Shown here in pieces: positions 43,531 through 54,259 of a stretch of DNA of 64,000 nt. The position numbers and the translations under genes are program-made. The stretch's first letter is position 1. Each line of letters begins with the position of its first letter. Source of the DNA: Sphaerolaimus hirsutus (taxonomy: Eukaryota > Nematoda > Chromadorea > Monhysterida > Sphaerolaimidae). The stretch spans positions 13,764,001-13,828,000 of the forward strand of contig OZ038456.1 of the NCBI GenBank assembly GCA_964036195.1, written 5' to 3'. The notes below the pieces were generated by a model. It was not told the DNA's origin. It did no database searches and was given only the letters and a program-made list of their open reading frames with translations.

Positions 43531-46500
43531 ACTGCTACAGCAGAACTGAACCCCTGCCTTGCCTGAATTCAGATATGTTTGCAAGCCACAGATCGCTGTG
43601 TGAGGTGGACAATGCTGTGCACCTGAGTATGTTCCATAATCATGGCCAGTGCCTTTGAGCCAGTTGCCATTGGAACATTTCACATCCAGATTAGTTGCTC
43701 CAGACTTATCGCTAGATGGATCTGTTATGGGGGTAAATATTACTGTCAAATTGGTGAATATTACCATCTCGGGTGAATATTATTGTCCTATGGTATAGTG
43801 TGAGTACAAATGTGAATTACAGTCTCACTCAGAGTCACAAAAGGCCAGATTTTTTCTACCACTCATTGGATGAAAGTTTAATCCCACTTCCTGGCAACAT
43901 TCCGCAAATTAATAAATTCACACAGGGGTGTTTGCAAATCTTTATAAAACACAGACAGGTGCCTAAACTAGCTAGGGCATCTTAAAAACCTTCCCGATCA
44001 AGTCCGGCCCCCGATTTTTTATTTTACTTCTGAAGTCCTATCTCCAGTTCTAGGACGCGCCAGAAGCTGAAACTTGGGGTAGATATTGGCGCAACCCCCC
44101 TCTACTTCGCTTGAATTGGAGGGGTCGCGGCGACCCCCTACAGGGTGGGTCACCCTAAGGGCAAAAAATTTTCGTGGCTTTTTTAGTGTCCCACACAGGT
44201 CCGGCCCCCACTGATTTCTTGCACTGCGGGTGCCGTACCTCCAGCTGTGGGAGGGATATAAATCTAAAATTTTGGGGATGTGTCGCCAACACCCCTCCCC
44301 TACTTTACACTGGCCAGGCTGTTTTTGGCAACTCACCACAGTGTGGGGTGCAGCATTCAAAATTTATCAAAACATTACTGTCCCACACAGGTCCAGCACC
44401 CAATTGAATTTTAAAAAATAACCCAAAAAGTATCCCACCAAAAACTGCCTACCACATGAACCCATCCCTCCAGTGGCTGACGAAAAATCACATTTTACAG
44501 CTTTGTTATTAGACACTTGAACTGCTGGTTTACAATAATTTTTAGGGGAGAGTTCAAGGTTTCAAGTTGTGTAAAAAACCTTACCTCCAAAATGCCTTCA
44601 TAAGAAAATTTGCTTGAGGTGAATTTCGAATTGAAAAATGACATCATTGCAGGAACAAAAACAAGTAAAATTTACAATTTTAAATTTACCCCAAGCAAAT
44701 TTTCTTATGAAGGCTTTTTGGAGCTAAGGTTTTTTACACAACTTAAAAACCTTAACCCTCCTCTATAAAATATTGAAAACCAACAGTTCAAGTGTCTAAT
44801 AAAAAAGTTGTAAAAAGTGATTTTTTGTCAGCCACTTTAGGGGATTGGTTCATGTGGTGGGCAGTTTTCAGTGGGATAAGATATTTATAGAGGATATTTA
44901 ATGCTTATTTGACATTATCAATCATTTTAGTGTTAAAACAACACAAAAGTGTCTATTTTTTAAATTCGATTGGCTGCTAGACCTGTGTGGGACAGTAATG
45001 TTTTGATAAATTTGAATGCTGCACCCCACACTGTGGTGAGTTGCCAAAAACTGCCTGGCCAGTGTATAGTAGGGGAGGGGTGTTTGCGACACATCCCCAA
45101 AATTGTAGATTTTTACCCCTCCCACAGCTGGAGGTACGGCACCCGCAGTGCAAGAAATCAGTGGGGCCGGACCTGTGTGGGACACTAAAATGCCACGAAA
45201 TTATGTATACACATACAGGGTGCGGCAATTTAGACGTCGGATAACGTAAAATTTTAGGTCAACATTAACAAATAAATAGGAAAAAATCCCTAAAAATATG
45301 GCTGCGTTAGCTCCACTCATTCACAAGTTTTTCAAGCAAATGCGTAATTGTCACTTTTCAACCACCTCGCTTTACGACCAATTACGCAATTGCCCGCTGA
45401 TTTCCTTATGTGCACATCGGATTTGTGACGGGCGTGCATGCATTGAGGGCTTGAGGTACGCCGCTGTGAAACAAACGAACAGAAAAACAATCCCAGTTCC
45501 GGTTCCGAAAAGTCAATTCCATTTGAATCCTATTACAGTGTGGTGGTAAAGTGACAATTATGCGTTAGCATGAATAACTTGTGAACGAGTGGAGCTATCG
45601 CAGCCATATTTTCAGGCATCCTTTATTATTTAGTTGTTAATGTTGACCTAAAATTTGACGTGAATCCAACCACCCAGTGACAAGTGATTCGAAATCTAGA
45701 GCGTGCGTCTAAATTGGCAGTGTACTGTACAGTGGCCCACAGCCAGTCAGTTGAATCGCCGGCCAGTTGAAATCGTCAGTTGAACCGCTACAGGTGTATA
45801 ATAGTGGGGGAAGTGGTGTTGGTCACACCCCCCAAAAAATTCAGACACACACCTATAGCTGGAGCTATGGCAGTCAGTGGGTAACAACAGTGAATTCTGA
45901 ACTTGGGTGGGGTGCAGCTTACATACAAAAATGAGCCACTGGACACAAATTGCGTGCTTGTTGGACTAACCATCACCTCTGATATTGAAAGAAGTAAATG
46001 CACCACCTGCACACCATTGAAGCACTCCAAATCCACCCCAGTTGCCAACCATACTGAAATTTTTTGGAAGTATTCCAAGGAAAAACTTTTTTTTTCAATG
46101 CATAAACAAAAGGTTATTGTTAAAGGTTATAAATTTACATTACCACAATTCATTTATTCATATTTTTTAGAAGCATTTACATCTTTACCTAGGAGTGGTA
46201 TCTATTGAATGTAAATATAATTTACAATGGTTGTGCAGCCATATGGGACTGCATTTCTAAGTGGTGATTTCTGCCAAACAAAATCAATTTTATATACCTA
46301 CTTTTGTTGTTAAATCCTGGGCGTTTTCTTGGCGCCATTTCTGACAATGGAAACAAATGGTGCCAGTAAAAATAGCGCCAAGATCAAAAAATAAAATGCT
46401 ACATGTGCTACAATAGATATATATTTCCTACCTTGTGATCGGAAAGCTTGTGTTCTGCATCCCAAGCTCATTTGTTGCAGCACAGAAAAACACCACCCCA

Positions 46501-49500
46501 TTCAATGCGGTGTCATCCCCAGTGCCCTTTGGATTCTCCATTTTGAGTGAATAACCCTTTGTTGGTGTTTTAAAGGCAAATTACCGCAGAATTTACTGTC
46601 AAATTGTTGACTAAAACAGATTTAGGTGGTATATTTTTAGAGAATTTTTCATGGAGAAGTCTGATCTAGTATTTACAGTAAAATGACCCAGTGTATTTAC
46701 TGGAATAATTCCTCCTGGGAATTGTTTTTTTGTCAGAATTTTTGAGGGGGGATTATTATTTTGTGAAAAATGGCAAGCATGTTTCTATCATCTCATATCA
46801 TGAAATATGCTTGATAAAGAACATCTTCATTTTTTTCTCACTCGTCCAACACTGGGGAATTTCAAGGGGAAATTATTTTAGAGGGGGAATTATTAAATAT
46901 GAATATGGTATAAGTATGTATTTCCAGCCATCCTTTCAAAAACTACGTTTCAGCTTTTTTACACATTAATACAACATGGGTAATATGGCAAAATCTACTC
47001 CACAATTCAAAGTATTGCCAAAAAGTACGATTTATCCTTACATTGGCAACCATTCCATGTGAGCAATTTTGCCACTGTCCCCAGGTACCCGGATCATAAT
47101 ATACCAGAGCTGATTTCATAGATGTTGGCTCTGCACGAAATGGTAATGATTTGCATGTTTGTGTATGTTGCTGCAAAATTGAATGAAATGAAAACTGTTT
47201 TATTGCTGTTAAGTGATGTTGAACGTGGTGGTATTGAAATTATTTTTACTCCAATTGTATAAACATTGTATAAAAATTATAAATACCCCTCCCCTTGAAT
47301 TAACCCCCCCCCCCAAATACCCCAAGGTAAAAATTCCCCAGCCCCTTTAAATACCCCCCGTCTGGCATGATGTTCATCATGCATGCAGTATACATGATGT
47401 ATTAATCGCTGACGATTTAAATCCCACATACCCATTACCTAATTTGTGCAGCTACCTATCTACATTCACACGACCAAATAAACCCTATGTGTCACATTTA
47501 TAACCAGACAAGTTAGGTTATCAAAATACCCATATCACTGTCAAATCAATTGATTTGCTGTCACTAACCAACATATCCAACTGGATTTCCATCAGATGTA
47601 TAGCACAAAACATTTTCGCTGTTTGGATTAGCAATAAATTCAAGCCTGCAAAACATCATAATTGTATGTTGAGACTTTGACAGTATTAATATACACTACC
47701 GTGCAGAAAAGTTGGGACTTTTCACCATAGAGAAATCGGGGGCTGCGGGTCCATCAAACTTTAATTGCTTCCCTCTCCATTGAACCTTGCCAGATTTTGA
47801 TGCTGTTCGAGTATGTTGGGGTTTGAGGTCGGAGCTATGACTGAAAATTTTTGTTTGCTCAAATAATCCCCCATGCCCAAGATAAGGGAGGGTCTACAAA
47901 AAGGTGTTCAATAAGAATGCAAAAATGGCCAATCTGCATGATTGAATTGGAAGTTTGATGATCACCCATTTCTGGGCTGATTTGGCTCGTTCAACACTTA
48001 AAATGATCGGCAAAACCTGACGATGTCATTTTTGTTGTCGGATTAGCGATGTCTAAATTCCGTATGCCAATTTGACCCCGTTTTTAAACACGAAAATAAA
48101 TTTTTTTGGAACATGCTATCATATACTTTGGACATAGCGTATAAACATAAAACAAAATTGAGTTAAATATATTTCTTCAATCAAAAGTTATAGCCTTCAA
48201 ACTTATCAGTGATGTCTAAATTCCATATGCTGATTTAACTGATATGGTTTCCAACTTAAATAAGTTTTGATCATGCTATCATATACTTTAGACAGCCAGA
48301 ATTAATATACAACAACAATTATTTCAATATCTGTTTCCAATCAAAAGTTATAGCACTTCAAACTTCCATTTTCTTTTCCTTACAAAATACTTGCACATAA
48401 GATATTGAGAGTTGAGCCAAGTTTTCTCATCAATAGAGCAAAGACAAAATCTCAAATTTACACACCAAATAGCCACACAGACTTGTATACCTACCTCCAT
48501 TTCTGAGGGGCTGGCAATGGATGCAAAACTGTGGTTGAAATAAATACATGCCACATTGCCACATGTGTAATCATTTGCTGTTCATGCTTAGAAAGTTCCT
48601 TATTGGAAATTTTGTTTAAAAATGAATGTAGGTGTTGGATACAGTCTAAAAAATATGATACTAGGCAGCTACTGGCCAAAACAAGAAAAGTCCCAACTAT
48701 TATGAAACACAAAGAAACTGAGTGAATTGAGTAACTGCACTAAGAATATATGCACATACAAACTTGAGGGGTGGTCATCCCTGGCACATGTAGCCAACAG
48801 CACACAGTACCCACCAATGATATCCAAACATTGTGCACATTCAACGTTTTGAAATTTTGGCAATGTTTATCGTACAGCACGCACAGTCCCAACTATTCAG
48901 CACGCTAGTGTATTGACATGAAAATTTCTTTTTAATTGGTTAAGGACTGGACACCTAAAAAAGCTTATCCGATTTTGTTCCCTATATTTCCAATAAGGGT
49001 GTTTTAAGTTCATGATCTCTGGCATATTCTGGCAATGGTATTCCTTTGGCGCTAGAGCCAAGCGCCAGCGCCAGGTGCTTTTTTTCCTGGCGCCATGAAA
49101 CACTAGCGCGCCTGGCGCCAATAGCACCACATCAAGGTAGCGCCAAGCGCCAAAAGCGCCATGGCGCTTTTTACTTTGGCGCCAGCGCCACGTCAATTTT
49201 GAATGAAAAGTGCTCTAATTTGGTATGGCAGTAGATAAATGTACCCCATTTGTTGTGTTAAATGCACGGCTTCGTATGTCAAGATTTTATGTTTGAACAT
49301 GATGCACAGTGAATAGGGTTCAAACGATATATCGTATCGAATATCAAATATCGGATATCGACCATTTTTTAATATCGAATATCGAATATCGATATCGAAA
49401 ATTTTGAAAAAATATCGATATCAAAAATTTTGAAAAAATATCGAATATCGACCATATTTTCGATATATCGAACCTGTATAATGTCCTTAATTAAGTTATT

Positions 49501-52259
49501 ATTTTTGTTTTGAGATATTTGTGATTAAGTTGATTTGCTTATAGTATCTAAGTTGATGAGTAAAAGTAAAGTATTTAATGTCATCTTTGTTGGAGTGCTT
49601 ACTCCACATTTCTTGTATTTGGCTTGGCCACATACCTACTGAACTACCTACCTCAAATTTGAAGCCAGAAAATGCTGATATGCTGCTTTTTGCAACATGC
49701 CCTTAATCAATTGGGTTATAAGTATGAATTGTAATATCTACCAATTTTTGTTTGTCTGATACAATTTGATTTCGTCATGTTTTTTCTTCCATTTTCTCAT
49801 TCTGACCATTGTAAACCTTGTTAAAATCAATTGTACTTTTCAGTAAAGAGATAATCAACCATGTTTGCAACCATTTGAAAATACAATATGCTGCTTGAAA
49901 TATGCCTTGCTATACCAAAAGCTAAATATCGAATATCGAAAATATCGAAATATCGATATCGAATATCGACCATTTTTTAGTATCGAATATCGAATATCGA
50001 TATCGAGGGTCCATATCGTATCGAATATCGATATCGAAAATTTTGAAAAAGTATCGAATATCGAATATCGATATCGAAAATTTTGAAAAAGTATCGAATA
50101 TCGAATATCGATATCGAAAAGTGATATCGTTTGAACCCTAACAGTGAATGGATATCTTCATTTTGGCCTTTGCACTTAACACACTGAATGGGGCCATTTA
50201 TCTACTGCCATACCAAATTTGAGCACTCTTCATCCAAAATTGACATGTTGGGAGCAGATTGAAACCGTGCGCCACCCATATACCTATGTAAAAATAATGT
50301 GTTTGTTGTCAGCCCATTGATTACTTACTAGAACAAAGTAATAAAATGTCAAAAATCATGAATTAGGGAAGTCTAACTCACTTTTCACCAAAATGCACAT
50401 GGCATTTACTGGATCCAGTATCAATTGTCACAGCACTGGAGCCAATAATTTTGTACCATTTCTGGTGCCAATGCCAAAAGTGGACGAACGACAAGAAAAT
50501 TGAGGTGATAAGTCAAGTTGAAGTGGTAAAACAAATCATGAGTAGTGATGTAAAGGCACCAGCACCGAAGGGCACCAGCACCGGTGCTGGTGCGGTGCCA
50601 TTGCAATCTTCAGGGGTGCCATGCCGGTGCCGGTGCCATTTTTTCAGAATAGCACTGGTGCCGGTGCGGTGCGGTGCCATTTTTTTGCCGGTGCCAAAGG
50701 TGCTAGCACCAGGGCAAAGTAAAAGGCACCGGGAAAGGCACCGGGGAAGGCTTCATGTGCTGTGCAATTTTGTCCATAGTATGTGCATATTCATATTTCA
50801 AAAAACAGCGATATATTTACCCAACCGTTTTTGCCTATTTTGTAAACCTCCCATCAAATAAATATACCTACTGTGAAATCCATTATACCCAATACGTGAT
50901 CTGATGAGCGAATCTAAAATTTTGTTGAATTTGAAATCATTTTTATATTTTTTATTTATCTTACTTTTTTGTTCAAAATTTGTTGTCAGTTTATGACAGA
51001 GATAGTTCCATTCTCTGTACAGCAACGACTCCGATCAGTAGACAATAGTGGCTATGGACATTGTAATGAATTAAATATTTTATCTTTCATTTGTAATCGT
51101 TGTAATTGCTTCATAAAAGCGATTGCCACATCATTCTGATCATTTTAAGTGCTCAACCATCAAAATCGGTTGAAAATTCATGGAAATATGCACTTCCAAA
51201 CGTGAGACCATTGAGAAACTGCCCGATATTTACTTCTGCCACGATTAACCCGCCGGTGACCTTCGGTGCCGGTGCCATTTTTTCCAAAAGGCACCGGTGC
51301 CGGTGCGGTGCGGTGCCATTTTCTGGCCGGTGCCCCAGGGTGCCAGGTGCCCTTTTCATCCGTTGGCAAAGGTGCCGGTGCGGTGCGGTGCCATTTTTCC
51401 CGGTGCCTTTAACATCACTAATCATGAGTAAACCCGTAATTGCAAAAGCTTATTTTTTAATGAGAATACCCCTGACTTACTTGTTGCCTGACTATTTGTC
51501 GCAGAACCATAGTAGTTAAAACGTATTTACGTTTACCCGATAAATACCTATACTCAAGTACTGCATAAATACGTTTACATTTCCTCGTGAAAAAAATACC
51601 GGTACTCACTTACTCGCGTACGTTTTGAAAGTAAACGAGTACAGAAAACGTACTTGAGAACACTTTTGGGGTGTATAAAAAGCAAAAACCACTCAAACGA
51701 ATTGAAACGGCTGCAAAAGTGTCAGCGAAAATCATTGAAGGCGTGATAGGTAGGGAAAGCGACGATATTCTCTTTCACTTCTACTAAATTTTGTGTAGTG
51801 TTAAGCACAAAATCGGAAATGATTCTTGCTTTTAAGTTTTCCCTGAGTAAAAGTACTGGTATTTACGTTTACTCACCTTTTATGCACCGTAAAAGTAAAA
51901 ATATATACTTTACGTTTTCTGTATTCAGGGGTGTGTAAAAATAAGATACTTTACCCCAATGTGTGAGTATTATACTTTGAAAAACTTCAGTACTTTTAAC
52001 AACTCTGCATAGAACTTTCTTGTCACTTATCCATTTGCGGAATTGACACCCGGGTGCAAATATGCGTTAACTCTTGTGCTGTTGGGAAATTCCCGACAGA
52101 AATTGTTATATTCCGCAGAGTGGAGCCGATGCCCTTCTGTATTGCCTTGTTTTTCGCACATTCTATTTTCAAAGGGCTGTAAACTGAATTGGATAATGAG
52201 TAGACAAATAAAAGTGGCATACACAACTGGACTGCCAGAAATCCTTTCAGTAGAAGCAT
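43531..52259 (-). CDS. secreted VMO-I-like protein with an N-terminal extension, seven exons
   Basis: Exons 52259-52050, 50461-50382, 47645-47569, 47130-47042, 46556-46432, 46053-45977 and 43721 to about 43531 join in frame (phases 0, 2, 1, 0, 2, 1), about 283 residues. A signal peptide (MLLLKGFLAVQLCMPLLFVY) is followed by about 110 residues of no known family, then a vitelline membrane outer layer protein I domain: GTWGQWQNCSHGMVANGYSL, then GDDTALNGVVFFCA, then VGNWGGFGVLQWC, and GAQHCPPHTAICGLQT ending FCCSS. The WG...C...GxxL and GDDTALN motifs and the FCC end are typical of the beta-prism VMO-I fold. The 3' end is open: the frame runs on to a stop at 43357-43359, or a further splice follows CCSS. 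The exon 1 donor (GTGTCA) is weak. VMO-I proteins are extracellular; a role here is not shown. Introns hold at least six transposons. Confidence 0.75.
43986..45195. repeat. 1.2-kb foldback built on two inverted CTTCCCGATCAAGTCC-type units
   Basis: The 43986-44421 block (ACCTTCCCGATCAAGTCCGG...) recurs inverted at about 44890-45190, and the spacer between (44440-44880) is itself palindromic (GAAAATTTGCTTGAGGTGAA facing its complement). Lies in the last intron of the VMO-I-like gene. Confidence 0.7.
45216..45727. mobile_element. TIR element, TGCGGCAATTTAGACG family
   Basis: Left CAGGGTGCGGCAATTTAGACG, right CGTCTAAATTGGCAGTGTACTG, TA on both sides; extended inverted arms include GGCTGCGTTAGCTCCACTC. 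Same intron as the previous foldback. Confidence 0.65.
46689..46910. mobile_element. diverged CCGTATT-like MITE
   Basis: CCCAGTGTATTTACTGGAATAATTCC ... GGGGGAATTATTAAATATG ... ATATGG. Same phrase-and-G-run plan with GGGGGAATTATT as its unit. Intron 4 of the VMO-I-like gene. Confidence 0.4.
47280..47410. mobile_element. CCGTATT-family MITE fragment
   Basis: AAATACCCCTCCCCTTGAATTAACC and ATGATGTTCATCATG parallel 11830-11960. No ends. Confidence 0.45.
47694..48910. mobile_element. Tc1-like TIR element, 1.2 kb, no transposase
   Basis: Left CACTACCGTGCAGAAAAGTTGG, right TCAGCACGCTAGTG, TA on both sides; the motif AGTTGGGACTTTT occurs near both ends and internally at about 48690. Contains two direct copies of about 165 bp (48047-48370, GATGTCTAAATTCC...). 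Lies in intron 2 of the VMO-I-like gene. Confidence 0.7.
49041..49200. mobile_element. GGCGCT-family hAT fragment
   Basis: TTTGGCGCTAGAGCC and GCGCCAAAAGCGCCATGGCG units without recognisable ends. Confidence 0.45.
49314..50140. mobile_element. hAT-type element, ATCGAT/TATCGA subterminal family
   Basis: Left TAGGGTTCAAACGATATATCG, right GATATCGTTTGAACCCTA, perfect duplication ACAGTGAA at 49306-49313 and 50141-50148. Ends are CGAATATCGATATCGAAAA units. Confidence 0.95.
50543..51420. mobile_element. hAT-type element, GGTGCC subterminal family, copy 2
   Basis: Left TAGTGATGTAAAGGCACCAG, right CCCGGTGCCTTTAACATCACTA, perfect duplication ATCATGAG at 50535-50542 and 51421-51428. Core nearly the same as 40665-41610. 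In intron 1 of the VMO-I-like gene. Confidence 0.95.
51508..52006. mobile_element. hAT-type MITE, TTTACG/CTCG family
   Basis: Left CATAGTAGTTAAAACGTATT, right CTTTTAACAACTCTG, flanks CGCAGAAC / CATAGAAC (6 of 8). Sister of 7527-8017. It begins 44 bp beyond exon 1 of the VMO-I-like gene. Confidence 0.8.
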
Positions 52260-52720
52260 AGTTAGTGCTTATGATGTGGCAGAAAAGTCGCAGTGAAAAT
52301 CTTGATTACTGAAGAGCTTTTCTATTCTACCTGTTGTCCGGTAGCAACTGATCATTTATGGAATGACAATGACTTATTTGTATCATTTTCTATACAATAC
52401 CACATAAACTTAAGATTCTTTTTCAGTCGCTTAGCAACTAACAAAGCTATAATATAGAAAAAATGGTTAAAAACACAATAAAAAGTAGACGCGGCACCCT
52501 TCAATTGCTCACAAGTCACATATTTATGCATGCATTTTAATGTCTGCATCTATGCCTTCTTTGATTGCCATGTCAATGCTGTATCTTTATCCATTCGCAC
52601 GTGATTTATTTTAAACAGGTGGAAAATTCAAATGACAATTTCACAAAATTATATTTTTTTAAATCTCACATGCAAGCTGGCAGGTTTTCATTTTGTGTGA
52701 GGGTGCCTCCAAATAGTTAC

Positions 52721-52737
52721 TATATATATATATATAT

Positions 52738-52772
<35 letters not shown>
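52721..52772. repeat. TA microsatellite
   Basis: Two TA runs separated by GG. Confidence 0.9.
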
Positions 52773-52775
<3 letters not shown>

Positions 52776-54259
52776 GGGGCAACCCCCTCAGGCCACCCTT
52801 GGTGCTGCAAATAATTTTTTCTGGACAATTTAAATGTGAAATCCAGACCAATTTTTGTTCAAGTTGGAAATTCGATACAAACATTTTTTTCGGCATTTGG
52901 GCCAATAAGTTTTTTACATGGTAGATTTTACCTAAACAGTTTCCATCCCCACAGAACCCCCATAAGTCCCACACAAAAATGGTGTACAAGATCATAAATA
53001 TTTATATATTGACCCCATAAACACCCATAACATGATCACATATTTTATTGGAATAGAAACACAATAAAAAATCTGACAAAAATACGTTCACTAGGGAATT
53101 CATCAAGGATTTACAGTACTGATAAACCCAGTGCAGTCGATTCTAATGTACCATTTTGATTGGTGGAACCTTGAATCCAGGCTTGCCGCTTCTATTATGC
53201 GCGTGATAATTAGCGTGATAAATTAGGTAACTACACAATAGTACAATATTTTACTTTGATCGTTTTCTAATATTCATCAATTTTAAACAAACACATTTTT
53301 ATTCATTTTGAATGCTACTAAATTATCTACCAGAAAGAAGTCCACATCGTACCCTCTAAAAACTTCTATTCATATATCTTCTAAAAAATTTACACAAATG
53401 AAGTATGTACCTAAGTATGTTTTGTTCATCAAGTGACAAATACACGTTTACGTACTTAATATTTAAGTAAATAAAAATGTGGATACAATCACAAATCGCC
53501 TATACCATGAAAAACGTATTCTAATTGGCACAAGATTGCCCACTTAATTTTTGTTATACAGTATTATCACATCGTGACTGCATTTTTTGAACCCATGTTA
53601 TCCGATACAAAAAAAACCCGAAACCGAGAAAACAGAACTAGAGAGAGAAACCAAACAAAAAAATGAAGAAAAAAAAAAGCCTAATGATCACTGTTTGAAG
53701 TGAACTGATATGAATCCAAATGTACCGGTCCATTTCCAATGTTCACTCGACTTTCTGCAAAAAGAAAATGCTAAATATTTTCCATTTGAAAACAAGCTTT
53801 CACATTTCTCGAAGTCGCGATTCAATGAAAATCACTGGATTTTTCTCAAAGAAAAAAATGGCGAAGGGTAGTGATGGAATGGTGCCATGGCGCTGGCACC
53901 ATTTCAATGGACCAAACGGTGACACACCAGGGGCAGTCCTGCACGCTGTAAAGTGTCAAAGTAATGTGTGAAATGTCATGTAAATTAAGTGTCAATAAAA
54001 TGAAACAGGAAAGATTTTATTACTCAAGTTTTAACAGTCAGCACGACACTTTGCATTTTACACTTTACGGGTTGCAGGACTGCCACCACTACACCATCGG
54101 TCTTAAATGCCATATTGTTTATAAGCGCCATGGGCCATGGCGCTGTTAAACCGTAATTTTTCCATACGGTTCACATACAATTGGCGCCACCAAAGTGGCC
54201 ATCAAAAAAGAAAGTTCCATTTGAACCCTAGTCCCGATACCAAACTCCGGGAACTCATT
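52773..54259. other. region between two genes; 3' side of the SCCPDH-like gene
   Basis: Holds the GCAGTCC-family MITE at 53938, scattered GGCGCC-type units near 53880 and 54125-54190, and otherwise AT-rich DNA with no coding signal. Confidence 0.4.
53938..54090. mobile_element. CAGGGGCAGTCC-family MITE
   Basis: Left CAGGGGCAGTCCTGCACGC, right GGGTTGCAGGACTGCC, with TGTAAAGTGTCAA inner units. Short sister of the MITEs at 15223 and 22247. Confidence 0.6.

Noticed and set aside
48348-48712. Candidate upstream exons of the VMO-I-like gene, with a GTAGGT donor
   Set aside because: They lie inside the Tc1-like element 47694-48910, and the exons at 47569, 50382 and 52050 fit in phase without them.
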